DNA of 64,000 nt from Clostridia bacterium (GTDB lineage: Bacteria > Bacillota > Clostridia > Oscillospirales > Acutalibacteraceae): assembly GCA_017543285.1 (NCBI GenBank), contig JAFYGK010000028.1, positions 62,001 through 126,000 of the forward strand. The letters are read 5' to 3'. The number at the start of each line of letters is the position of its first letter. Within the stretch, counting starts at the first letter, position 1. Positions 18,308 through 26,771 of the stretch are shown piece by piece. The position numbers were made by a program, and so were the translations under genes. The notes under the pieces were generated by a model, which saw only the letters and a program-made list of their open reading frames with translations, was not told the origin of the DNA and made no database searches.

Positions 18308-19184
18308 AAACTGTAAATTCCGGTATGTAATCATCTCCGGAGCTGGACAGCTCCTGAACAAATCCGTTTGTCAATCCAAGCGAAAGCATATATTCCGTGA
18401 CCTTGTTCAGCTCACGTCTTGTTATTTTTCGCTGAAGCTCCGGGAAATCGGCTACATCTCCGTGAGGCGTGTACTGGCTCATCAGGCTCAGCATGGTATC
18501 ATGCGGCAGATTTTGCGCGATCCAGTCCATTACCGCGATTGAGTTTTTGGTGTTGCCCGGCAGTATCAGATGACGTATGATGACTCCCTTTTGCATTATC
18601 CCGTTTTTATCAAATATATCATCAGGGCAAAGCTGCTTCATCTTTTTTGCCGCCTTTGCCGCTACGTCAAAATAATCCGGCGCGCCCGAATATTTCAGTC
18701 CTTTTTGGTTTGAGCCGTATTTAATATCGGTTAGCCATATATCTACGAATCCGGACAGCATCTGAAGGGTATCGGTTTTTTCATATCCGCCGCAGTTATA
18801 AACGATAGGTATATCCGGACGGTAGATTTTAAGCGCTTCGATTATCTGTCTGACATACTGTGTCGGTGAAACGAGATTTATATTGTGCGCGCCCATGTGT
18901 TCAAGCTCTTTGAATTTTTCGGCAAGTTCCCATGGGGTCACCGCGATACCGCAGGGTCTGCGGCTTATTTCACTGTTCTGGCAGTAAACGCATCGCAGAA
19001 CGCATCCCGCGAAAAAAACCGTTCCGCTGCCTTTCGTTCCGCTTATGACAGGCTCTTCCCAGAAATGAAGCGCGCTTCTGCATATCATAGCAGTTGACGG
19101 CATTTTGCAGAATCCTCCGCCTGTTTTGCCTCTCAGTGCCCCGCAGTCTCTCGGACAGAGATTGCAGATATATTCCCCGTTCAT
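18306..19184 (-). CDS. PflX-like radical SAM protein
   Basis: Radical SAM protein resembling pyruvate formate-lyase activating enzymes (COG1313, PflX); the substrate is unknown. The 292-residue protein has the cluster motif CVLRCVYC (Cys61, Cys65, Cys68). Ahead of it is a cysteine-rich N-terminus (Cys7, Cys10, Cys14, Cys26, Cys35), and it has conserved VYNCGGYE and a late RHLILPGN strand. The ATG overlaps the tgt stop by four bases, so the two are translationally coupled. The N-terminal cysteines could hold a second metal site; this is inference. Confidence 0.85.
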   Translation of the reverse strand: MNGEYICNLCPRDCGALRGKTGGGFCKMPSTAMICRSALHFWEEPVISGTKGSGTVFFAGCVLRCVYCQNSEISRRPCGIAVTPWELAEKFKELEHMGAHNINLVSPTQYVRQIIEALKIYRPDIPIVYNCGGYEKTDTLQMLSGFVDIWLTDIKYGSNQKGLKYSGAPDYFDVAAKAAKKMKQLCPDDIFDKNGIMQKGVIIRHLILPGNTKNSIAVMDWIAQNLPHDTMLSLMSQYTPHGDVADFPELQRKITRRELNKVTEYMLSLGLTNGFVQELSSSGDDYIPEFTV

Positions 19185-20311
19185 ATGCGCTGTCCTATGA
19201 CGTCTTTGAAGCGAAGATAGAATTCCTCAAATCTGTCCTCATCAATGGCGTTTCTGATCTCGGTCATAAGCTGATTGTAAAAATAAAGATTGTGCATTGC
19301 ACAAAGACGCGCTCCGAGCATTTCTCCGGACTTCAGCAGGTGACGGACGTATGCTCTTGAATAGTTTCTGCAGGCTTCACAGCCGCATCCTTCCATGATC
19401 GGACTATCGTCGAGGAGATATTTTTCATTGTTGAGATTTCGTATGCCTTCCCATGTGAAAAGGTGGCCGTGTCTTCCGTTTCTGGTCGGCATTACGCAGT
19501 CAAACATATCGACGCCCGAATGCACCGCTTCAAGTATATTGGCCGGTGTGCCGACTCCCATAAGGTATCTCGGTTTGTCCTTGGGCATAAACGGCTCGAC
19601 GGCGTCAATTATTCTGTACATTTCTTCCGTCGGCTCGCCTACGGCCAGACCGCCGATCGCATAACCGTCAAGATTCAGTTCGGCTATCTCCTGCATATTT
19701 TCTATCCTCAGCTTTTCATATGTGCAGCCCTGATTTATGCCGAATAGAAGCTGATTTTTATTGATGGTCTGCGGCAGACTATTGAGCCTTTCCATCTCGG
19801 TTTTGCAGCGTTTCAGCCAGCGGACAGTTCGCCGGCAGGAATCATAGGCGTAAGAAAACTCTGCGGGGTTTTCAACGCACTCATCAAACGCCATGGCAAT
19901 GGTCGAAGCGAGGTTGCTCTGAATGCGCATGCTTTCCTCGGGACCCATGAATATTCTTTTGCCGTCAACGTGCGAAGAAAAATAGACGCCTTCCTCTTTG
20001 ATTTTTCTGAGCGACGCCAGCGAAAAAACCTGAAAGCCGCCGCTGTCGGTCAGTATTGGCTTATGCCATGCAGTAAATTTATGAAGTCCGCCCAGAGCAG
20101 CTATTTTTTCATCGCCCGGTCTTATGTGCAGATGATAAGTGTTGCACAGCATCACCTGACAGTTGAGGTTTTCCAGATCTCTTGCGGAAATGCCGCCCTT
20201 TATCGCGGCGGCAGTCGCCACATTCATAAAAAACGGAGTCTGGATGATTCCGTGGACAGTATGGAATTCGCCCCGTCTTGCCCTGCCGTTTGTTTTAATA
20301 AGCTTGTACAT
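19181..20311 (-). CDS. tgt: Queuine tRNA-guanine transglycosylase (Tgt)
   Basis: Exchanges guanine-34 of GUN-anticodon tRNAs for the queuosine precursor preQ1. The 376-residue protein has Asp89 in DSGGFQVFSL, GGLAVGE, the nucleophile Asp271 in FDCVMPTRNGRHG and zinc ligands Cys309, Cys311, Cys314 and His340. It lies 15 bases after the C39-like peptidase gene and overlaps the radical SAM gene. No queC-D-E-F or queA genes are nearby, so preQ1 synthesis or uptake must be encoded elsewhere. Confidence 0.96.
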   Translation of the reverse strand: MYKLIKTNGRARRGEFHTVHGIIQTPFFMNVATAAAIKGGISARDLENLNCQVMLCNTYHLHIRPGDEKIAALGGLHKFTAWHKPILTDSGGFQVFSLASLRKIKEEGVYFSSHVDGKRIFMGPEESMRIQSNLASTIAMAFDECVENPAEFSYAYDSCRRTVRWLKRCKTEMERLNSLPQTINKNQLLFGINQGCTYEKLRIENMQEIAELNLDGYAIGGLAVGEPTEEMYRIIDAVEPFMPKDKPRYLMGVGTPANILEAVHSGVDMFDCVMPTRNGRHGHLFTWEGIRNLNNEKYLLDDSPIMEGCGCEACRNYSRAYVRHLLKSGEMLGARLCAMHNLYFYNQLMTEIRNAIDEDRFEEFYLRFKDVIGQRI

Positions 20312-20326
20312 ATAAGACCGTCCTGA

Positions 20327-21055
20327 TTATTTTTTGATGATAACTACTGCCTGCTTTCCCATGGCGTCATAGGCCGCTTCGACGTCCTTTCTGCTGTAGG
20401 CCTGCTGTTTCTGTGTCTGCGGATCATTGAAGTAATAGTTTTGCGAATCATATCCGACCAGAAGCAGGCAGTGCATGGGTGTTTTCCAGGTGAATTCTTC
20501 GCCCGTGTCGCTTATTGTCCAGGTCATTCCGTCCTTGACCTCCTTCATTTTCTGAGAGGCCCAGAAGATGACCGGAACGCCCTTTCGCACATAGGACGAG
20601 CACATTCTTTGTACAGAATAACCGTCCAGCTGTTTTACATCGTAAACCGAATCAATTTCCTTATCCTTCAGAAGATCTTCGACCGCCTTTTTTATAACAG
20701 GCGCAAAACAGCCGTAACCTTCGTCGGTATAAGGATTGCCGATAAAGAATTCGTTCGGGTCGCTGCCAACCCTTTTGCCTTTACTGTTTTTTCGGGGATT
20801 TTTCGCTCTGGGGAGATAGTCGTCGATAAACTCATCCACGGTAATATCTATTCCGACATGATTGAGCGCCATCACTGTCGATACGCTTTCGCATCCGGTC
20901 GGATATTTCTTCACCTGATTTATATAATCAACATCTATCATGCTTTCATCTGTTAAAAAGCAGAAAAAAAGCGCAATGCAGGAAAGAAATACAAATAAAA
21001 AAATGATGGGGATAACCCCCGGCTTTTTTGCCGGCAAAGCATTACTCTGATTCAT
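20327..21055 (-). CDS. C39-like papain-fold peptidase, membrane-anchored
   Basis: The 242-residue protein has a short cytoplasmic start, one hydrophobic helix (about 14-34) and an extracytoplasmic domain of the peptidase_C39_2 type. The likely catalytic residues are Cys55 in GCESVSTVMALNHVG, His195 in MHCLLLVGYD and Asn210/Asp211 in YFNDPQ. ATG 21055 is chosen because GAGGTG lies about seven bases upstream; the annotated-style GTG at 21064 falls inside that site. The substrate is unknown; relatives act on bacteriocin leaders or surface peptides. It is followed after 15 bases by tgt, a functionally odd pairing. Confidence 0.82.
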   Translation of the reverse strand: MNQSNALPAKKPGVIPIIFLFVFLSCIALFFCFLTDESMIDVDYINQVKKYPTGCESVSTVMALNHVGIDITVDEFIDDYLPRAKNPRKNSKGKRVGSDPNEFFIGNPYTDEGYGCFAPVIKKAVEDLLKDKEIDSVYDVKQLDGYSVQRMCSSYVRKGVPVIFWASQKMKEVKDGMTWTISDTGEEFTWKTPMHCLLLVGYDSQNYYFNDPQTQKQQAYSRKDVEAAYDAMGKQAVVIIKK

Positions 21056-21104
21056 CAATAACACCTCTTATCAATATTTGTGAGAATTAAAGCAATATAG
21101 CTTT

Positions 21105-21680
21105 TTATTGATCGCAAAAGCGAATAAAATCCTCCGCCAGCTCCTCAAGCCTCTCTGACGGGAATATGCCGGCAGGGCTGTCGGTATTGCTGCGCACAGC
21201 CATACCTGCGTACTTTGTGTTGATTATGGAGTAAATCTGTTTGGCCTGTTTTTCCATTACCTCGAACGCAAACCGGTTATCGGAACCGCCGCACAAAAGC
21301 AGAGCGCCGAGCTTGGGCCTGGCAACGGTCGGACGGATCCTTCTGATAAAATGCGCGGAATAATATCTCTGACAGCGGTCGATTATATTTTTGAGCGGAG
21401 CGGGATAGGAAAGAAAATATACAGGCGAAGCGATAACTATGGCGTCGCTGTCTTCAAGGGTGACGAAAAAACCGTCCATATCGGAATATACGCATCCGTC
21501 GTTTTCCTCACAATAGCCGCAAGCGCAGCAGGGGGAAAAGGCGTTGCCGAAGCAATCAAAAACGGTGATGTCGTAAAGGATCGACAGTTTGCCTGCAAAG
21601 AAATTTATCATTTCAGACGTGCAGCCGTCCTTACGCGGAGACCCGTTGATTATCAGCATTTTTTTCGCAGGATTTTCCAT
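21105..21680 (-). CDS. Flavodoxin-fold NAD(P)H/FMN oxidoreductase (iron-sulfur flavoprotein type)
   Basis: The 191-residue protein starts with the FMN phosphate loop MLIINGSPRKDGCTS, then a cysteine cluster CCACGYCEENDGC like that of archaeal and clostridial iron-sulfur flavoproteins. VIASPVYFLSYPAPLKNIIDRCQ, the flavin ring pocket, follows. Family members pass electrons in anaerobes, but the partner is unknown. ATG 21680 follows AGAGGGAAA. It is the first gene of the minus-strand unit leading to the C39 peptidase, 49 bases downstream. Confidence 0.85.
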   Translation of the reverse strand: MENPAKKMLIINGSPRKDGCTSEMINFFAGKLSILYDITVFDCFGNAFSPCCACGYCEENDGCVYSDMDGFFVTLEDSDAIVIASPVYFLSYPAPLKNIIDRCQRYYSAHFIRRIRPTVARPKLGALLLCGGSDNRFAFEVMEKQAKQIYSIINTKYAGMAVRSNTDSPAGIFPSERLEELAEDFIRFCDQ

Positions 21681-22037
21681 GATTCATTTTCCCTCTGAAC
21701 ATTATTCTTTCGCTAAACTATTTTATCACTCTTTGTTCTTTCTGAAAAGTGATAATTTGTTAATAATAATCTGCGTCGGGATTTTTTATTAAAGTCTCAT
21801 CCTGAAAATCATTTAAACAACATCACGGATCAGCGACGTGAAAAAACGACTGTATATCAGATCGGCATGCGCTGTAGACATAAAGAATCGGAAGACAGCT
21901 TTTGAGGACGTTATTTTTTATTTAATAAACAATACAAAATAATATCTTAATAATTTTGTTACACAACCGTGTGAAAATTTGATATGATTAATTGGGATAT
22001 ATTATAAGTTATTCAAAAAGTTAAGGAGCGGTGCAGC
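21681..22037. other. Divergent intergenic region with inverted repeat
   Basis: No gene is visible in these 357 AT-rich bases. It separates the minus-strand flavoprotein unit from the plus-strand ABC cassette. It contains a perfect 8-base inverted repeat (TTATCACT 21723-21730, AGTGATAA 21748-21755, spacer 17) around a weak minus-strand promoter (TTTTCA / TAAAAT, plus positions 21743-21748 and 21720-21725). The stretch 21770-21950 shows nothing I can name. Confidence 0.5.
21979..22008 (+). promoter_or_regulatory. Candidate promoter of the ABC cassette
   Basis: TTGATA at 21979-21984 and TATAAG at 22003-22008 with an 18-base spacer, leaving a short leader before GTG 22038. The region is AT-rich, so other pairs are possible. 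Confidence 0.4.
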
Positions 22038-23021
22038 GTGATCGAGGTTAAAAACCTGACCAAACGATACAGCGGCGGCAGACCGGCGGTCAAAGATATT
22101 TCCTTCAAAATTGACAAAGGGGAAATAGTAGGCTTTCTCGGACCGAACGGCGCCGGAAAATCCACCACAATGAATATTCTTACCGATTATCTTTCCGCAA
22201 CCTCCGGAAGCGTAAGGATAGGCGGTTTTGATGTTTTGCAGCAGCCCAACAAAGCCAAGGCAAAAATTGGTTTTCTGCCGGAGCAGCCTCCGCTTTACAT
22301 TGACATGACGGTTGAGGAATATCTTAATTTTGTTTTTGAGCTGAAAAAAGTAAGGCTGGACAGGGCGCGTCATATCGAAGAGGTGTGCCGCCTTGTAAAG
22401 ATAGAGGAGGTTTACCGCCGGGTTATCAGAAATCTATCCAAGGGATACCGTCAGCGTGTCGGGATCGCTCAGGCATTGATCGGAAATCCTGAGGTCCTGA
22501 TCCTCGACGAGCCGACGGTCGGCCTTGATCCAAAACAGATCGTTGAAATACGTTCTCTTATAAAGCGTCTGGGCAAGGATCATACGGTCATCCTGTCATC
22601 GCATATCCTAAGCGAAATTCAGGCGGTATGCGAGCGGATCATAATTATCAGCAACGGAAGCATTGTCGCTGACGATCAGACCGAAAACCTCTCAAAAGGT
22701 TTTTCGGAGAACAGTCATCTTACGGTACAAATCGAAGGCGACAAAGAGGAATGCCTGAAAGCGCTTCGCGGGATCGATTCTGTTTCCGAGGTTACCGTGA
22801 CGGGACAAAAGGACGAAAATATATTTGAGTATTACATAGAAACAAAGAAAAATGCTGACAGACGACGCGAGGTTTTCGGCTGTGCGGTGAAAAACAGATT
22901 TGTGATTTTGGCAATGCAGGACAGCTCCATGACCCTTGAGGAAATTTTTATGAAGCTGACAAGCACTGCCGCAGTTTCAACGGATAAAACGCAGAAAACA
23001 AAACCGGGCAAGGAGGGATAA
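22038..23021 (+). CDS. ABC transporter ATP-binding protein (GldA/CcmA type)
   Basis: Nucleotide-binding subunit of an ABC-2 type exporter. The 327-residue protein has Walker A GPNGAGKST (about 35-43), a Q-loop LPEQPPLY, signature LSKGYRQRVGIAQAL, Walker B VLILDEPTVGLDP and switch HILSE, then an ~100-residue C-terminal domain seen in exporter ATPases of this type. GTG 22038 follows AAGGAG nine bases upstream. It is the first gene of a four-gene cassette with permease, GldG-like and DUF4340 genes. The exported substrate is unknown. Confidence 0.92.
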   Translation: MIEVKNLTKRYSGGRPAVKDISFKIDKGEIVGFLGPNGAGKSTTMNILTDYLSATSGSVRIGGFDVLQQPNKAKAKIGFLPEQPPLYIDMTVEEYLNFVFELKKVRLDRARHIEEVCRLVKIEEVYRRVIRNLSKGYRQRVGIAQALIGNPEVLILDEPTVGLDPKQIVEIRSLIKRLGKDHTVILSSHILSEIQAVCERIIIISNGSIVADDQTENLSKGFSENSHLTVQIEGDKEECLKALRGIDSVSEVTVTGQKDENIFEYYIETKKNADRRREVFGCAVKNRFVILAMQDSSMTLEEIFMKLTSTAAVSTDKTQKTKPGKEG

Positions 23022-23024
23022 GCA

Positions 23025-23726
23025 TTGTTTGCAGTTTTTAAAAGAGAGCTTTCATCCTATCTGAATTCCATGATAGGCGCTACCTTCCTTTTTGTATATT
23101 TCCTCTTTTCGGGAATATATTTTTTCTATGTTCTGAGCTACGGCACGGCTTCATTGGCTCCGATTTTCAATAATATGTTTATCGTGCTTATTCTTCTTAT
23201 TCCTATTCTGACCATGAGGCTTCTCAGCGAAGAGCGCCGTACTAAGACCGACCAGGTTCTGCTGACCGCTCCGGTTGGACTGTGGGCGATAGTTTTGGGA
23301 AAATTCCTTTCGGCTTTCATAATGCTCTGCATCGCAACGAGCATAAATGTAATTTTCGGTCTTGTACTGAATCTTTTCGGCAGCCCCGACTGGATGAGCA
23401 TACTGAGCAACATAATCGGTCAGCTCCTTCTTGGAGCCGCCCTGATCGCGATAGGCTTATTTATTTCCAGCCTTACCGAAAGTCAGGTTATTGCCGCAAT
23501 ATCCACCTTCGGAGTGTCGCTGTTTTTTGTCCTTCTTGATTCGGCAGCTTCACTTGTTGAATATAAGTGGGTGAGCGATGCCGTAAAATGGATATCATTC
23601 AACGACCGGTACAATGAATTTACCGAAGGAGTTGTAAACATATCCAGCATAGTATTTTTCATCAGCGCCGCGGTAATATTTATTTTTCTGACCACCCGTT
23701 CGCTTGACAAGCGCCGCTGGAACTGA
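23025..23726 (+). CDS. ABC-2 type permease (GldF-like)
   Basis: Membrane subunit of the exporter, 233 residues with six hydrophobic helices. It opens MFAVFKRELSSYLNSMIG, a start common to GldF/NosY-like permeases, with the conserved RLLSEERRTKTDQVLLTAP cytoplasmic loop about 70 residues in. Start is TTG 23025, three bases after the ATPase stop, with AAGGAGG about eight bases upstream. It must act with the preceding ATPase; GldG and DUF4340 partners follow. Confidence 0.9.
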   Translation: MFAVFKRELSSYLNSMIGATFLFVYFLFSGIYFFYVLSYGTASLAPIFNNMFIVLILLIPILTMRLLSEERRTKTDQVLLTAPVGLWAIVLGKFLSAFIMLCIATSINVIFGLVLNLFGSPDWMSILSNIIGQLLLGAALIAIGLFISSLTESQVIAAISTFGVSLFFVLLDSAASLVEYKWVSDAVKWISFNDRYNEFTEGVVNISSIVFFISAAVIFIFLTTRSLDKRRWN

Positions 23727-23739
23727 CAGGAGGATTTAA

Positions 23740-25248
23740 ATGAGCAGCAAAAATATTAAAGATCCTTCGAAATCCACACCGTGGTATAAAAAGCGCAGCT
23801 TTAAAACAGGAGCGCTCGCCGCAACGATAACCGCGGTATTCATCGCCGTTATTGTTGTGCTGAACATAATACTTTCCGTCCTGGGGAATACCTTCTCCTT
23901 AAAGCTGGATATGACTTCCGACAATCTGTTTACCATGAGCAAGTCGACCGAGGAAGCCGTAAAGGGATTTGATAAAAAGATCGAGATAACATCTTTTTTG
24001 AAGCGCGACGATCTGGAAAGATACTTTGAAGCCTTTGCCGGCAATACAGCGGCCGTTAGCGCTCTTGACGACTGCGTTCGGATCAACCCGAATATTTCCA
24101 TGCGATATATAGATCTGAACACCTATCCTGATCTTGCCAACGAGTTCAACACCACAATGATAGGATACGGAAACGTGCTGTGCTTTGCATGCGGAAAAAA
24201 TCAGCAATACGCCGGAACATCAGATTTTTATGTTCTCGGTGTTGACGATACCACCGGCTATAATTATGATTCAAACGGCTCTCCCGTTATTACGGGCGAC
24301 CAGATCGAGCGGTGTATTATTAAAAACCTGCTGCTTGTAACATCCTCCGAGAGACCCAAAGCAGCGCTTGTATCAGGGCATGATGAGGTTGGAAACTCCA
24401 ATCTTCCGTCAATGATAACCGAATCGGGGGTTGAACTTGCCCAGGTAAAGCTGTTGATCGAGGATATTCCTGCCGGTACAGACTTTATACTCATTCCCGC
24501 TCCGACGACCGATTACTCTCTTTTGGAAATTGATAAGCTCAACAGATTTCTTGAGAGGCAGGGCTCCAACAGTATCGTTGTTATGCTCAGCGCAACGCAG
24601 GGCGACATGCCCAACCTCGACGCTTTTCTGAATAAATGGGGAATAGATCCCCGCGAGGGAGTTATTGAAGAGACCGACAGTTCGTCCTACGCCTCGGGCA
24701 TGCCTGAGCTGATACTGACCTCAGCCGAAGCGGAAACCGAAAGCTTTATCGACGATATGCCGTCAGGAAGACCTGTGCTTTCATTCCGGACGAGAAACGC
24801 CGGAATACTGTTCGAACAGCGCGACGAAATCACCGTCACGACCCTTATACGCACTTTCGGCACAGCGACCGTAAAATATCCCGACGGAAGCTATGGCGAC
24901 AAGGATACATATCCGGTCCTGACCAGATCGGCAAAGTACTCAGACGAAGATGGCCAGACGTATGTTGACGCAGTGTATGTGTTCATGACCCCCGAAGTAT
25001 TTAACGACGATATTATCTCGACCTATTCTGGCGCGATCAATAATGAAAGCCTCGGAAACGCGATGATAAACTCGCTGACCTACAGAACGGTCGATGTGGA
25101 TATTCCCGACAGAAATATTACCGACAGAGCTCTTAACATCAGCCAGAGCGTCGTAACGATTATTGGATTTTATCTATTTACGATAATTGTTCCGCTTTCT
25201 GTTCTGATTGCCGGCTTTGTCGTCTGGATCAAAAGGAGAAGGCTGTAA
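23740..25248 (+). CDS. GldG-family ABC-associated protein
   Basis: The 502-residue protein has a membrane helix near the N-terminus (about 27-50), a long extracytoplasmic region and a second helix at about 472-494 ending in basic residues. The segment DMTSDNLFTMSKSTEEAVKGF followed by a thioredoxin-like DUF4350-like domain is typical of GldG family (ABC_transp_aux) proteins, which pair with GldA/GldF exporters. Outside gliding Bacteroidetes these cassettes are of unknown function. The start follows AGGAGG by seven bases; the downstream gene begins at the base after its stop. Confidence 0.85.
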   Translation: MSSKNIKDPSKSTPWYKKRSFKTGALAATITAVFIAVIVVLNIILSVLGNTFSLKLDMTSDNLFTMSKSTEEAVKGFDKKIEITSFLKRDDLERYFEAFAGNTAAVSALDDCVRINPNISMRYIDLNTYPDLANEFNTTMIGYGNVLCFACGKNQQYAGTSDFYVLGVDDTTGYNYDSNGSPVITGDQIERCIIKNLLLVTSSERPKAALVSGHDEVGNSNLPSMITESGVELAQVKLLIEDIPAGTDFILIPAPTTDYSLLEIDKLNRFLERQGSNSIVVMLSATQGDMPNLDAFLNKWGIDPREGVIEETDSSSYASGMPELILTSAEAETESFIDDMPSGRPVLSFRTRNAGILFEQRDEITVTTLIRTFGTATVKYPDGSYGDKDTYPVLTRSAKYSDEDGQTYVDAVYVFMTPEVFNDDIISTYSGAINNESLGNAMINSLTYRTVDVDIPDRNITDRALNISQSVVTIIGFYLFTIIVPLSVLIAGFVVWIKRRRL

Positions 25249-26667
25249 TTGAACGATAAAAAAACGCTGCTTATCCTGCTTGCTCTGCTTTTGGGACTGT
25301 TCGTCATTCTGGGAGCCGTTCTGCTCATATCAAACGGCTCTGCGATAAGCGGGCAGTCAGGCTCTTCGCAGATCGAAGTTTCATCTTCATCCGTAACCCT
25401 TATTAATAAAAGACCCGAAAGCATTAAAACCGCCGCCGTAAAAACATCGACGCAGACGTATACGCTTAGCCGCGGTGGAGACGGAAGGCTTATTGCCGAC
25501 GGGCTCAACGGACTTTTGCAGAGCGAAACGGCTTTGAACGCCGCTGCAAGCGCCATGGCTTTTATCCAGGCAGATGAAAAGATAATTGATAATGCCGAAA
25601 ACCTCTCGATATACGGCTTTGACAATGTACGGTCGTTCAGGATAACATTCGATGACGGAGAGATTTTTACCTTTGAGGCCGGAGGAGAGGCTCCTTTGGG
25701 AGGAACATATGTCAGGGTCAACGGGGAAAACACCGTCTATCTGATAAAGGACGGCGTTTCCGGTTTATTTCCCGACAGAGAAAGCTTTGTCGAAAAGAAT
25801 TTGATTTCGGATCCGACATATACGGATGAGAATACCGGAAAGATCGTAGTTGTTAATGCCGAAAATATTGTGCTGAGCGGCGCCATACGCGAAAACGAAA
25901 TAATCCTGTCGGACAACCCGGATCCGGATCCGGACAGCGGAGCCTTTTACAGCAGCCATACGATAGAAACATATTACGATATGCCCTGTGACGACAATAT
26001 TATGAGTGAAATAATGTCCTCCCTGCTTCCGTTTTCCGCCGATACGGCCGTCTTCGCAAATCCTGACGAGGATATATTGGAGCGTTACGGCCTAAACCGG
26101 CCGCGGTCGGTTATAATGTTTGAAGTGCAGGGACAAAAACATACCATACGGCTCGGCAATAAGAATAATGACAGCTATTTCTGTACAGTTGACGATGTGC
26201 CGTGTCTGTTTCTTGTCAATTCAATCAATGTTCCTTGGGCTGAGCTGTCCGAATATCAGCTGATCGGAGATCCTGCCTTTGAGCCGAAGGAGACCCAAAT
26301 CAGCAATATAACCTTCGATTCCGGCTCTGAAATCGACGTATATGCCCTAACGATCGGCAAGGTCGGAGATGAGAACAGCGTCACCGCGGCAAGGCTTAAC
26401 GGAAAGGATTGCCCGGTCGATAACTACAAGAATATCTATTATGCTCTGCTTGACGCGTTAAAGCCGGTTCAGAAAGGCGAAGCGTTGTACGGAGAAAGGC
26501 GGCTTCTCACTGTGGAATACGGCTACTTTGCCTCAGACAAGATAGACGTTCTCGATTTTTATGAAGCAGATGCCACTACATGCAGACTTGTGATAAACGG
26601 TCAGGCGGAAGTATTTGTATCTGCCGACAGGGTAAAAAGCGTAATCAGTCTTATAGGAATTGAATAA
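25249..26667 (+). CDS. DUF4340 domain protein
   Basis: The 472-residue protein has a signal-anchor helix at about 5-28 and a large extracytoplasmic region containing two related halves with the DUF4340 pattern (for example TYTLSRGGDGRLIADGL and later ENLSIYGFDN, EDILERYGLN). DUF4340 proteins regularly follow GldG genes and are thought to work in the same exporter; the mechanism is unknown. Start TTG 25249 directly abuts the gldG-like stop, with AAGGAG about eleven bases upstream. It is the last gene of the cassette. Confidence 0.82.
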   Translation: MNDKKTLLILLALLLGLFVILGAVLLISNGSAISGQSGSSQIEVSSSSVTLINKRPESIKTAAVKTSTQTYTLSRGGDGRLIADGLNGLLQSETALNAAASAMAFIQADEKIIDNAENLSIYGFDNVRSFRITFDDGEIFTFEAGGEAPLGGTYVRVNGENTVYLIKDGVSGLFPDRESFVEKNLISDPTYTDENTGKIVVVNAENIVLSGAIRENEIILSDNPDPDPDSGAFYSSHTIETYYDMPCDDNIMSEIMSSLLPFSADTAVFANPDEDILERYGLNRPRSVIMFEVQGQKHTIRLGNKNNDSYFCTVDDVPCLFLVNSINVPWAELSEYQLIGDPAFEPKETQISNITFDSGSEIDVYALTIGKVGDENSVTAARLNGKDCPVDNYKNIYYALLDALKPVQKGEALYGERRLLTVEYGYFASDKIDVLDFYEADATTCRLVINGQAEVFVSADRVKSVISLIGIE

Positions 26668-26701
26668 TTTGGATTTTTTCCGACATTTTTTTAAAATATG
26701 A

Positions 26702-26730
26702 TTGATTAAAGATTTAAAATACCATATAAT
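26702..26730 (+). promoter_or_regulatory. Promoter of gpmI
   Basis: TTGATT at 26702-26707 and a perfect TATAAT at 26725-26730 with a 17-base spacer. The leader to ATG 26772 is about 35 bases and carries AGGAGG. Confidence 0.8.
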
Positions 26731-26771
26731 AAAAAGTGTTAATTATTTGACAATTCACAGGAGGTAATTCA

